Shown here piece after piece: positions 1 through 11,990 of a DNA stretch of 64,000 nucleotides. The notes beneath the pieces are model-generated. The model saw only the letters and a program-made list of their open reading frames with translations. It searched no databases and was not told the origin of the DNA. Origin of the DNA: Larimichthys crocea (Eukaryota > Chordata > Actinopteri > Sciaenidae); the NCBI RefSeq assembly GCF_000972845.2, contig NC_040013.1, forward strand, positions 4,082,642 through 4,146,641, given 5' to 3'. The translations under genes and the position numbers were made by a program. Within the stretch, counting starts at the first letter, position 1. Each line of letters starts with the position of its first letter.

Positions 1-3000
1 TGTACTGTTTCCGTCTTTTATTAATCTGCACTCGCCTCTCTTCCTGTCAACACGTTTCACTTCCTTCTGTTACCGTTTTCCCTTTTCTCGCCACCTCTTT
101 TCTGTCTTTTTCCTCATTTCCCCCTTTTCTCTTCCAACAGGATCCTCAGAATTTCCTCTTGTTAAAGCACATCCAGTGATCAGTCACTGTGATTCTACTC
201 TTTCAAGTCTTCCCTGTTTCAAAGAGCCATTGCCGTTGGGGGGGAGAGTGAACAGGAATCTGAACCAATGCTTTTCGACAGCAGGGCCTCTCCTGCATGT
301 TACACCCCAACAGCACCAGTGGAGAAGGGTGGGAGGGGAGCGATAGAGAAAGAGGAGGAGGAGGAGGGCTCTGAAATACACATCACACATGAAAGTCACC
401 TCACTCCAACCGGGAGAAATCACGGGCCCTGACGGAAAGGTAACAGCCGGCCGCAGGCTCTAGGCGAGTTGCTAGGAGACAGGGAAGCACTGTATGGTCG
501 ACGGGATGAGCGGATGGCTGGTGTGTGTTCGCTCAGATGGAGCTCACTGACACATACAGATGCACTGACAACATAAAGCTAAACGTAAACACACCCGGAC
601 ATAAAGGGAAGAAGCATGTAACAGAAGAATAGAAGATGACACGACTGCATGGAAAAGAAAAAAAAGAGTTGACAACTGGATCATAAATCTGAATTCACAT
701 AAAGACAGATTGGTAAAAACGCATATGAAATGATCCAAGATATACTGAAGGTGAACACAAAGTGTTGATCAGCGCTGTCCCCAGAGCTGCATGGATGCAC
801 ACATGCAGTCAGTCCTCTTTCCAGTAGTAAGGTGTTTTATGGTCATGGGTAATAAGATGGCTGCTTGCCTCTCTCCTTGACCCGCTGCTGAACCTGCCAC
901 AGTTGACACGACCACGCGAGAGAGGGATGAGAGCCGAGCAACTATACCTGACCGTGTTCGATAAACAAGAACCTTAACCTCTTAATTTCAATGTCTGGTT
1001 CGGACCCAGAATTCCTTTCCCTTCTATCGGACACATCATGTGAAGAGAGCGTGCTGGGGGTTAGGCATGACGTGATGTGTTTTGCAGTGATTTAGCTCCC
1101 TCACTATGTGGTGAGAGATGCTCTGTGGAATGAGCCAGCCTGCCCACAGATAGGGGTTTTAGGTGGAACAGGGGGGAGGCTAACTCGCCTTATCTAAAGT
1201 ATTTGGAGGGGAGGACATGGACGCCTTCTCTTCCATTATATCATTGTATAAACACAGGGCTGTGCCACAGGTTGACAGCGTGTATTTCATAAATCGGCAG
1301 CGAACAAGCCTGTCTTGATTAAGGCGTGCTTACATCATTGTGAGAAATCAATCTGTTTAATTGGTCGGCTTTTGTCAAATATATTAGCTCAGGACCAGTG
1401 TGAGACCATTATATTGAAGAGTGTAAATGAATATGCTTTCAGCTGTTAAGATTCACTGAGCTTGTTGTTATGATTTATGGTGCTTACTAAACATGTTTTC
1501 CTTCACTTGACCACACCGAGGCTGACGGAGAAGGATGAAGGGAGGGGAAAAAAAAAAAGGTGTAAGTGGCCGGTGCAACTCATCTTCAAATTGGTTCATT
1601 TCGTGATTGCAGTCATAATGATGCAACATCAACTCAGTGTGGCAACACAGGTTGAGCTGCATATAAAAAAAGTCTATTGTATAATGCTGCAAAAAGACCC
1701 GCGCTTGACGCATATATCTACCTGACCTGTTTTGCATATGATCTTTTTTTTCCAACAAAGCAGCTCAGGTTTATCTTCCTCTCCACTTTTTTTTTAAGTC
1801 ACGTCAACCATTTTAGCATTCATGGCAAGCCACAGCAAGGCACAATAACAAGTGGTCTATTCAAATTAAATCAGTAATGGCATTGTCCATATTTCAGGCA
1901 GGTCATGCGTTTTTATTTATTCAAAGAATGAAGACAGGTCGGTTCCTCTCACAATTATCTCTTTTCATTTAAAGAATGAATGTGCATGTCAGGGCTTCTT
2001 TTACTCTCTTTCTTTCTATTCTAAGTCGCCCCCCCCTCACCCTCTTCCATGCTGCCCCCGCCATCACTGGGCGACAGTAGAGGTCGTTAGTGGAAGAGGG
2101 ATGATGCCAAACTTGACTGGAGTCGAGCCTTATCTCTATTCTTTACACTCTCGCTTTTGTTTCAAGGGCTTTGTTTACACACGCCCCATTAATCACCTTC
2201 TGCCTTCCCACAATCCCACAGCATTTAAAGTGGGTGCTAGTCCTGGGGACAATGTGCAGCACAGGTGCCAGTGTAAATCTCTCTTTCTTCCTCCTCTTAA
2301 GAAAGGAAACGAAGATTCCCAGACCTCTGGTCACCCTGTCCTCTCAGGTTTCTCTATTATCTCTTCTTTACTCTGCCCTTGGCCTTGATCACTATCTCGA
2401 CATATCACTCCAACGTGGCCCTAGAGAGCTCTGATTACCAAACATTCACACGCCGCACACCTGGGCACGAGTCGGTCTGGCCCACCGACGCCACCCTATG
2501 TCGTTTAATCCAGTCCCGACAGCTGACTGACACTGCCCTCATGTCTTGACAGCCAAGTGTGAGCGTATGCAGACAGGATGTTGTTGAGCAAACATTAATC
2601 ACACCACAGGAAGCCACAGGCAGAGAGAAAGATGGAGGACAGAGGAGAAACCGCCCGCCAATGGCTCCAAGGACTGCTGGGTCACCTCTAGAAGGACACC
2701 TCTCCGTAAAGTGCCGTAAAACCCCAAATGGTATGCAGACAGTCCTCCATCTGCCTCGCGGTAGGATGGAGGCCACAGCGTTGTCATCCGCATTCCAAAG
2801 TGTCCACATTTTTTCCTTGTCCTTACAGGTATGGGAATAAGAGATACTCAGCCCCCCTGCGTTCATTCCTGCAATGACTTTGACACCCAGAATATCAATG
2901 AATGTGTGAAAAGAGGCGAAAACAGGAGGCGATGTTATGCCATAACGAGGATAGAGCATGTGAAAATGCGTGAATTATTTTTTCTGCGTGTGCTTCTCTG

Positions 3001-3224
3001 CAGATACATGGCTGCATTTGAATATTGGTCTAAGAGAGTATATGTGCAGTGCATGTATGGGAGCTCACTGGGAGCGCTTTAATGCATAGCCCTGTTTAAT
3101 TGCATAGTCAATGCATTCATCATTCAGAATGCAGAGCCCGGCTAAAATGAATTGAATTATCTGGCGCGGAGAACAAAGAGATGTACATTGAGTTTGTGCG
3201 TAATTTATTGTTGCAGAGTGAAGC

Positions 3225-3640
3225 GAGCGGGGAGCAAGAGAGGCTGGGAGAATTAGAGGCAGAGAGGGAAGATAGAGAGACCTGGAGGAGGACAGGAGAA
3301 GGAGGGGAGAGGGGAGAAAAAAAAAAGAGAAAAGGAGGGGATGAGAGAGGCAGACACAAAAAGATGAGGAAGGAGAGAGAAGATAGAGAGGTCTGGGGGA
3401 GGAGAGAAGAGACGCAGGGAGTGAGAGAGTGAGAGAAATGAGTAGGAGAGAAGAGATAGGGAGGCCAACAGATGTGGAGGGGGAAGAGAGAGAGAGAGAG
3501 GGAGACAGGGAGGATGAGGAAGGAGAGAGATAATAGTGAAGCCTGGAGGAGGAAGGGGAGGAGGAGGAGGAGGAGGAGAGATGGAGGGAATGAGAGAGAG
3601 ACAGAGAAGGAGGAGAGGGAAGCTGGTGTGCAGAGCCAGA
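3225..3640. repeat. long homopurine (GA-rich) tract
   Basis: About 400 bases are almost entirely A and G on the plus strand (GGAGGA, GAGAGA and AAAAAG blocks). The minus strand reads as a Ser/Leu/Pro-rich pseudo-protein, so the long minus-strand frames here are artefacts of composition. Confidence 0.85.
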
Positions 3641-3703
3641 GATAGACCAGAGACGGACCTGACACCTTCCTCCAGATTCCTGAGGGGATAAAACACAAGC
3701 AAT

Positions 3704-3723
3704 GTGTGTGTGCAAGTGTGTGT

Positions 3724-3755
<32 letters not shown>
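3704..3755. repeat. (TG)n microsatellite
   Basis: An interrupted TG dinucleotide array directly follows the GA-rich tract. A (CCCT)n block lies nearby at about 3901-3925. Confidence 0.9.
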
Positions 3756-5254
3756 CCATTTCCACATGCCTGCACAAGTATGGAATTTGACAAGAGAGGT
3801 TTCTGTGTTGTTATACATGTAAATGTTGAATGAGCGGTCCCCACCTTTCCCAGGGTGAACACCTGGACATATGCACCTACACAACCACCTACATTAAACC
3901 CCCCCCTCCCTCCCTCCCTCCCTCTCTTAGACACACACACACACACAGACGTAGACACACATTTACTCTGCCAAGTCTCCATCTCTCTCCGTTGACTGTG
4001 AAGTAATTGCAGTGAGTATTGAAGAGAAAGCTTGTGGCGGTGGAGCGAAGGAGGGGTGGAGGGGTGCGCGGACTGAGGAAAATCTATTTCCCAATACTAT
4101 CTAACTGCAGCTTTCCTCCAATGGACTTGCATTCCTGGTACTGGCTGTGTCCCATTGATTCCTTCCCAACATCATCTGAAAATCTATGAGCATAAAGGGC
4201 AGCTCCGCAAAGTACAAAGCACATAAGTGCACATCATGTTCTATACGGTCACTGTAGGAGGAAACTCTCACTCTCACCTTCTCTCAATTGTCTTCGTCTG
4301 TTTCTCTTCCTGCTACTTCTCCCCCATTATTCTCGCGCCTTCGTCCTCAAACAGCAGGTGGGGCCGGGAGGAGGGTGGGGTGAACGCTAGATCCAGACAG
4401 AAGAAGGGGAAGAGAGGTGGAGGTGAATAAGAGGGAGAGGAACAAAGGAGAAGGCACCGGGGAAAGGCCGTATGGATTATTCTGTGCAGGTTGTGACATC
4501 TCCTGACAGTGCATTATACAGCAGGGAGCTAAGCAATGCATGTCCACATCCTGTTTCTATGGAGTGACTCACTCCAGAAAACCTAGTGCAGGACTATATC
4601 ACATTCTTGGCTTGGAGACTTGCTGATCGGCCCGTATTTTACTTAAATAATTCCCTTGTCGTCTTCTCTGTATACACATTTCCTCACGAATGACAGTAAA
4701 CACAATGGGTGCCTCTTAAAGCAGATGTATGTGCGCTGCTCTTCTGTTAAGATACCATGTCTAGACCTAAGCCCTTAGAATATGATCATGGCAACGGTAC
4801 AACATTCCTTGGAAGGATCCATACTGTCCTACACACATTCAAGCAGATGGAGTCTGTGCCAAACAGCTCAGTGCTTAGACTGGGAGGAGGCTACCCAGTT
4901 CCTCCTACTCCAAACGCTTGCCAAGGATTTAAAATTAGACTGTGAAGAGATACACATTGTACTGTATGCTTTACAGCTATGGCTGAGCATAACACAACCT
5001 TTCGAGAACACGGTCTCGAGGCAAACATTCTGTCTGAAGACACGCAGAGAGACGAGGGGGGGGGGTGCATTCAAAACTCCCGGAGAACCGTCGACGCTGA
5101 GCGAGCGTTCCAACGGGACTTTAAAACGCGTGTCAATAAGAGGTTACGGTATTGATTGCCCATACCACGCGCCACCTAATGATGATTATTTCCTTACTGC
5201 AGGCTCCCTCTAAGGCAATATAGGAAAAATATAAAGAGAGGTTAGGCTGGTAAT

Positions 5255-5612
5255 GGTGGACCACCTCAGTTATAGTGGGGAAAATGTGCCTTTTCACTTT
5301 CTTTCCCAGAGTTATAGGATCGATAATACTCATGTTTGTACTGTAAATATGCAGCTAGTTAGCTTAGCTTAGCATAAACAATTGATTCAGTGAGAAACAG
5401 CTAGCCTGAAAGTAACAGGATCTGCCTATCACTATGTCTAGAGCTCTATTCCTGGTCGGGACTAATTGCCAGGCAATCAGCAGAGGTCATTGGACCTGGC
5501 CACGAATATATCCCAGTGATTTGTTCTATTTACACTTCAAGTTTTGATTAACAAACAAGATGTAATGTGTCAATTAAAGGTTTTGGGGTTCTATAATTTG
5601 GGTGAACTGGCC
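5255..5612. repeat. old teleost interspersed repeat, degenerate copy
   Basis: The sequence at 5340-5440 (GCTAGTTAGCTTAGCTTAGC, then AAACAGCTAGCCTG) and the CCCTTTAA end at 5611-5618 resemble a very common short non-autonomous DNA repeat of fish genomes. I recognise it from memory of the consensus, not from a search. It has no coding capacity and is interrupted at its right end by the hAT element that starts at 5621. Confidence 0.5.
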
Positions 5613-5620
5613 CTTTAAGG

Positions 5621-6035
5621 CAGTGTTTCCCAACCTTTTGTGGCTTGAGTACCCCCTGAGCCTTCTTGTCACTTCAGGAGTACCCCTCACACATATATGC
5701 GTTGAAAATTCTCAAAAAAATAGAGCATAACACAGCGGTTATAGATGAAAATCATTTTATTTAATCTTCTTAAACTGAACATAAACTTGTCAGGCTCTCT
5801 CTCCTTCTTTTTTAGCATCAACTTAATGCAACATAAGAATAAAGAATATGTTTTCTTGGAATAAAAATAACTGGCCAAAATAGCCTGAATATTAAATCCA
5901 AATAACCTTCAAAATACAGCAGGTAACATTTCTCTCTCTCTCTCTCTCTCACTGTAACATAAAAATAAAAAAAATCTCCCCATGCGCTGCGTACCCCCTG
6001 CAGTACCTCCGCGTACCCCCGGTTGGGAAACACTG
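5621..6035. mobile_element. non-autonomous hAT-type MITE with 8-bp TSD
   Basis: The element begins CAGTGTTTCCCAACC and ends with the exact inverted copy GGTTGGGAAACACTG, giving 15-bp perfect terminal inverted repeats. It is flanked by a perfect 8-bp duplication, CTTTAAGG, at 5613-5620 and 6036-6043. The 8-bp target duplication and the CAGTG...CCCAACC terminus are diagnostic of the hAT superfamily. The 415-bp interior has no transposase frame and contains a (TC)n run at about 5934-5951, so it is a non-autonomous derivative. The intact TSD suggests a fairly recent insertion. Confidence 0.88.
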
Positions 6036-6260
6036 CTTTAAGGGACCAGCATGTAGGATTTAGTGACATATAACGCTGTAGTTGCTGATTGCAACCCCTC
6101 ACCCTCTCCTTCCTTAACGTGAAGGTTGTCTAAAGTTTGTCCATTCTGGGCTACTGTAGAAAAATGGTCCATATAAGAGGACATGTGGCAAACCTGACAA
6201 CACACACACCAGCTTTACAACTTTACATTACCTCACCTGACATTCCTCTGCTTACTTCAC
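6036..6260. repeat. degenerate teleost MITE-like repeat
   Basis: The segment starting AGGGACCAGCATGTAGGATT and containing TCCATTCTGGGCTACTGTAG (6142-6161) resembles a widespread fish non-autonomous DNA repeat. I recognise it from memory only. It abuts the right end of the hAT MITE. Its right boundary is uncertain. Confidence 0.45.
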
Positions 6261-9200
6261 CCACGAAGGTACAGTTCTGCCCCATCGCAGAAGGAAAGTG
6301 GTTCACTAAAAAAAAAAAACCCAGAGGTCATATGATAAACAGAGTGAGATTAAGACGCATTAGTAGAGGAAGCCACAGTTGAAGAGTTGACAGGCCAGAA
6401 TTTGTCAGCAACACAGGTGTCCATGAGTCAGCGGAGTCATGAGCAGCAGTACAGGTGAGGTCACATTCCCCTCCAACACAAGCTCGGCTAAATCTGCAAG
6501 TTACTACATAACAGAACTGTGAGAGAGGAACGTGTGACTTAACAAGTCCTGACACACCCAACATGCCAACAAAATAACTATCATGCCCGATAGTATAGTT
6601 ACGTTGCTTTGCCTGAGACCTAGGCACAAATAAACAACACGCAACAAGACCGAACTGCCCTGTGGTGAACGAGCAGGCACGGAGCCACAGCTGTGTCCCA
6701 CACAATCCCGTTGACTAGAGGCCTCAAAGACAACACGTCTGTGTCAAAAGAAATGACAAAGCAGTGTCATATACGGTTACACGCTGGAGTGAGGGGATGG
6801 GAGAATCATGAGCAATGTTAAAGTGACTTAAAGCTGGACGGAAGAGAGACGGAGAGTGAACTGAAGAGAGGAGGTCAGCGGGGGGACGTAACAACCACTG
6901 GCCCTGTCATAAGAGTTTAGTCAGACAACAGAGATCACACAGTACATTTAGTTTAGCTGGATTTGGCTCACTACTTGCTTGTGCAACTTACAGATACCAC
7001 TCCTATCCTGCAATTCTTTTTCTTTTTTTTTTTTTGCTCAAGGATAGCTGGTGTTTTCAGGGAGGCTTAGATGAGAAGATGAATGGAGAGCGAAAGGGGC
7101 CAGAGAGGATCTTGGGCCCAGAGGAGGAATGCATAGAAAGGATGAGTCCTTTCTAAGAAGATGGGGAACAGCCAGAGCCGGGCGCAAAAAGAAGATCCTG
7201 TTTGCTGTCCCTTGATACAGTATACACACTAAATAGTCTTTGCAGCAGATTTCAGAGACAGACCCTTGTCTTTGTTCAGCTAATAGGCAGACCACTTTAA
7301 ATGGGCTGTTTTTCAACCCTCTGACACAAAGACACTTTTTCATGACTCCTCAGTGCCATCGTTTTCCTGCTCCTCTTCTTCAGATATCTGGAACAGAGCG
7401 CTCTCTGTGTCTTGATGTGTCGCTCCCACAGCACAGGAGCTCTGAGCAAACTCTCTCACACTGCTCCCCATTGCCAGGGCTACACATCCCCAGTAAAACT
7501 ACACTGCGGCCACAGACACAAGCCAGGAGTGACTGACTACAAGCTCCCTCACGGGGGTTCCACAGAGTGAATATGTGGGCCATTAAATGACCAAAATGGT
7601 CAGTCATAATACCCAATGGCTGAAATCAACATTTTACTGCAGCCCATAAAGTTTTTGCTCATAAAGGGGGAATCAATAGTAGAAAATGATATCCCAATGA
7701 CAGCCTTACACAGATTTGTACCATTTACAGAAGCGCTCCATGACTGAATCATAACTCTGTACAATCATGATATACATTTTAATGAGATATGCTGCCCTTT
7801 TCCATGGTACATGGTCTGTACTTGTTGTCAGCTGCACTGTATACCCAGGAGTTGTTGTTACTTGACTGCACTGAACCCTCAGGCTGTTTGGCACCTACTG
7901 GAGGTGAACTGAGTTCATTATCTAATAGCTGTATCCACTGGTAGTTTTCAATCCGGCCTATATTCCTGCATGCAAACAGTAAACAGACAAACTCCAAAAG
8001 AAAAAGACAAATTACCTACGTGTGTATATATATATATTTTTTTATCTCCACTAGTACGCCAACTAGTAATAGATCACTGCTGTCAGGTATAAGAACTGCT
8101 AGAGCGTGTAGTTTGTGGGGTTTTTTTTTCATTTATAACTTGGGATTTGAGTGGATTTCACGGTCGTGAAACATGTTCCACGTATAATGAACTGTGTAAA
8201 TATTCAGCACGGGTGAAATTCATAAAACTCACCAAAAGTTCAGTTTATAAGGGATTTCCCTGACAGCAGCTTCCTCCTCAAAACTTCATCTAAGTTTAAG
8301 TTCAGTTTAAAATTGAAGTTCGTGTTTTATGATAATATGACAATGATTTAATTTGAAATTTCTTTGTAAACAAGTGGTAAAAATGACTCTTGCTCTTCAC
8401 ACTTTTGCTTCCTGAATTCTCTAACCTGTGCCGTTTTCATGAGTTTGGCATCAAATGTCACACGGGCTGTCCGTAGACTTTGATGGATCAATCTCTCTCC
8501 CCACCAGCCGTCCCCAGGGCTTTCATCTGCTTATCTCTGACCACTGTCTGTCTGACTGACCGCCTCACTGCTCATTCACACTCTGAGGCTTCCGCACAGC
8601 CCTGCAGCTCTCACTCACCAAAAAAAAAAACTCCACACATACCGCACTCAATGACCACAACCATTAGTGGAGTCAGGTTTGCAAGTCTCCCCCCACCCAC
8701 CCACCACCCCATCTTCACACTCTTTTTGTGTGCGATGTGGTATGAAGACGTACGTAAGCATGTGCGACTAACCTACTACTCACTGCTGTTGTTGGGCCTC
8801 CCTCAAGCCCGTTCATGTTCTGAACTAGAGTCATACACGCATCAGCAATTTGTCATCCTGCAAGAAATTGGGTAGATTCCATGCTCCGGGGCCTGCGGGG
8901 CACATGGGCACACATCCATTATTTGTGGCATCTTTATGACTTTAATCTGTACTTATCAACTTGTAAGCATGTTTGTTTCATCACTAATTTGTTTCTCTGA
9001 GTTTGTTCACGACTTTATCTTGTTCCTGCTCCTTCTGCGAGACAAACTCAAAGTGCCTGACCTCTTTCTCTCTCTCACACACACACACTCATACTTGCGC
9101 TCAATCTTTCTTTCTTTTATTAGAAGTTCTCATATAGACTTATTTACATACCCTACAGAGGCATATTCTCAATGTGACTGCTGCTGGAGGCTTTCCCGCC

Positions 9201-11943
9201 CTCTCTAGAGGGTCTTTTCAGCCCCGGGGCTGCTGTAGTGATGGGATTAAGGGGAGGCCTGGAGCGTGTCCACGTCTGGAGCCGAGCAGGACCGTGCTCC
9301 GACGACCCACCAACCTCAATGCTATTGTCCTGCTTCCCAGCGACCCACTCCAGGTGCCAGGCAATGGAGAAGATGCTCCAAACTTTCCCAGGAATGAGGT
9401 GGACTGACAAAAATAGTTCATTTAGCACCGCAACCTTTGCAGCTCCCCCGCCGCCTTCGCCTCTACCACCACCACCACCATCACTGAGAATCTGAAAAGG
9501 AAAACTATCATCAAAAAAGAGGCAGAAGGGATGTCTTTCTTGCTCTTTCTCTTTCTTCTCCTGCTCCCTCGCTCACTCTTTTAAATCTAAATTCCCCCTT
9601 TTTTTTTTTTGGTAGGGTGTGGGGGCCAGTGGGAGGACAGTTGTTTTGTCTCCCTCCATTGGCTGATTTACATCTCCACAGCTTCTCTATCAAAGTGGCC
9701 ATTGTCAGTTCTGACCTATGAAAATTACAGAGGACACTGGGGGCCTTTCTCCTTTGACAGACCAGCTAGCACACAGACAAGCGTGCACACACACACACAC
9801 ACACACACATGCATGAACACGCACAAAAAAAACACAAACAGTATAAACACACACCCACAAGATACACCCTCTGCTTTTTTTATTTTTTTTTATTTATTCA
9901 GATTTTACGCAGATGCTCGGCTCTCTCCTCCACTCACTGTGCCCCGCTTTCCAAACATCCAGAGACTGCGTGAAGGAGGGATGGAGGGAGAGGACAGAGG
10001 AGTGGATGGAGGGAGGGAGGGAGCGAAGGAGGGAAGGAGGGGTGGGTCATCCAGAAATAAGGGAGAGGCATCCATTTGCACACCAATTGTTTTTCCTTCT
10101 CTCTGAGCCAGGGAGAAGAGAAAGACCACCTCTCTCCCTCTGAGACCACCGTCCCTCCTCCTCCTCCTCCTCCTTCTCCTCCTCCCCCCTCCTCCGTCCA
10201 CCTCCCTCCCCTCCTTCCCTCCCTCCTCTGTGAAACCAGCGTGAATGGAGAGCCACATTCAGTGGGTATGAATGGGATGGGGTGGAAATGGGTAGGGGGT
10301 AATTCTGACCACCGCAGCCCTCCAATGCCAGAGCCACATGTGCAGCATATTAACATATGAAGCCTTGTCACTGCTGTGTCCACCCTCCCAACTGACCTCA
10401 TTCACATTCGCTCAAACACACACACACACACACAAACACCCAGACACATGGAGGCTTTGAGTCAGGTGCCATGCAGTTTTTATCACCAGAAATCTCTGAG
10501 CAGCTTAGAGGGGGGCGGGTTGTGCATCAAGCGGGGTGAACTTATGGGCAACAAGGACACAAGAGTGGCAGAGGGTGAGTGGGGCCAGGGGGCAGGCAAG
10601 TGGGACTCATGCCAAAAGGGTTAAAAAAAAAAAAAAAAACAGAACGAGCCCCACAATGGCAATAAAATACAAAGCTTCCACCACCGGAATTAAAAGAGGA
10701 ACCGTGCAGCAATCTGCAAATCCGAAAACCATTGAACTGCAGTTAAGCAAATTGGAAAAACAAGTGCAAAAAATGTGAGGAGAGGGCCAAAGAAAACGTA
10801 CCTTGGGCCCTCGCTGCACAGGGACCTTTTTTAGACTGCCTTTCCTGTTAGACTCTCCCTCATCGAGACAGTGCGTCACACGCAGGGAGTCTGCAAACCC
10901 AACAGATGTTAACCCTTTGCAAGCTAAACAGCAGCTCCACAGGGCCTGTTCACACACACACACTCTCTGCTGGGTCCGGTATGTTTGGACTGAGACTCTT
11001 ACTACTCCACCGTACTCCCCTCAGGCTCTAATCTGTTTTACAGCACAGAGGATTTAATGATCATATTACATCTTCTACCTCTCAGGAGTGCTTGTCTACT
11101 ATTTGAGAAAAAAAAAAACAAAAAAAAAAACAGGTTTGGTTTGTGGCCAACTGGCACATGTTAAGTTGTCACAGCCTTAAACAGTTGCATGGTAATATCA
11201 TAATATGAAAAAAGCAGGACCCCCTCACCTCTGTGCTCACTGCCTTCACATGGTGTATGTGTGTGTGTGTGACAGAGAGGCTATGTGTGTGTGTGTGTGT
11301 GTGTGTGTGTACTGGTAGGGGGCTAGTTATTAATCACTGCCTGAGAGCTGACATCAGGCAGCCAGTAAACGTTAATTAGGACCACCCAATGGCCAGGCCA
11401 GTGTCATTAGCTAATTGAGTTTGTTTATGTGTTTGTGTTTGCGGGGACAGAATAAAAAAAGGAAAAAAAAAAAAAAAAAGTGACAGAGTGTGTGGCGAGT
11501 GGTGGTGGAGTTGGGAGGGGGAGATGCGGGAGGAGGGGGGGGAGGGAGGGAGAGAGATGTGGGCTCTCTCTCCAGCAGGCCGTGTGGTGACATGTCCTTC
11601 AGCTCAATCCATGGGAGGGAAAGGGAGACAGAGAAGAGGGAGAGGGGGAGGAGCAAAGAGAGGAAGAGATGGATAGAATAACAGCGCCCCTTCCACCCCC
11701 TTCCTCCTCCTCCTCCTCCTCCTCCTCACCACCACTCTGTCTCAGGAACCTGAGGCCTCACTCAGCCACGGCCGGAAACTTTCCCCACAGGCAAGCCATG
11801 GAAAGAAAGACATAAAAAAGGCACGACAACATGCTCAGAACTGTGTTCTGTTCCACCACTGCTGATTTCCACAAGTATGCATGTTTGTGGAAATCAAATA
11901 CACACACACACACACACACATGCATGCAGTTAATGCACACACT

Positions 11944-11990
<47 letters not shown>

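Larger units (their letters stand above)
1..5250. other. gene-free intergenic region, distal left flank
   Basis: No open frame here has plausible protein composition. The longest ones (a 305-residue and a 254-residue minus-strand frame at about 3065-3982) are translations of purine-rich and TG repeats. I see no tRNA-like or rRNA sequence. A non-repetitive stretch at about 1290-1420 contains several TTGATTAAG/TTTAATTGG-type homeodomain-like sites and could be a conserved non-coding element, but this cannot be tested without alignment. In the human genome the corresponding side of MN1 is gene-poor, which fits. Confidence 0.7.

Noticed and set aside
3065..3982. 305-residue minus-strand frame rich in Ser, Leu, Pro and His
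   Set aside because: It is a translation of a homopurine tract and a TG array; overlapping frames are equally long and no protein-like block is present.
9061..9080. Short repeated CTC/ACAC stretches as possible CRISPR-like direct repeats
   Set aside because: They are simple dinucleotide repeats without unique spacers, and the genome is eukaryotic.
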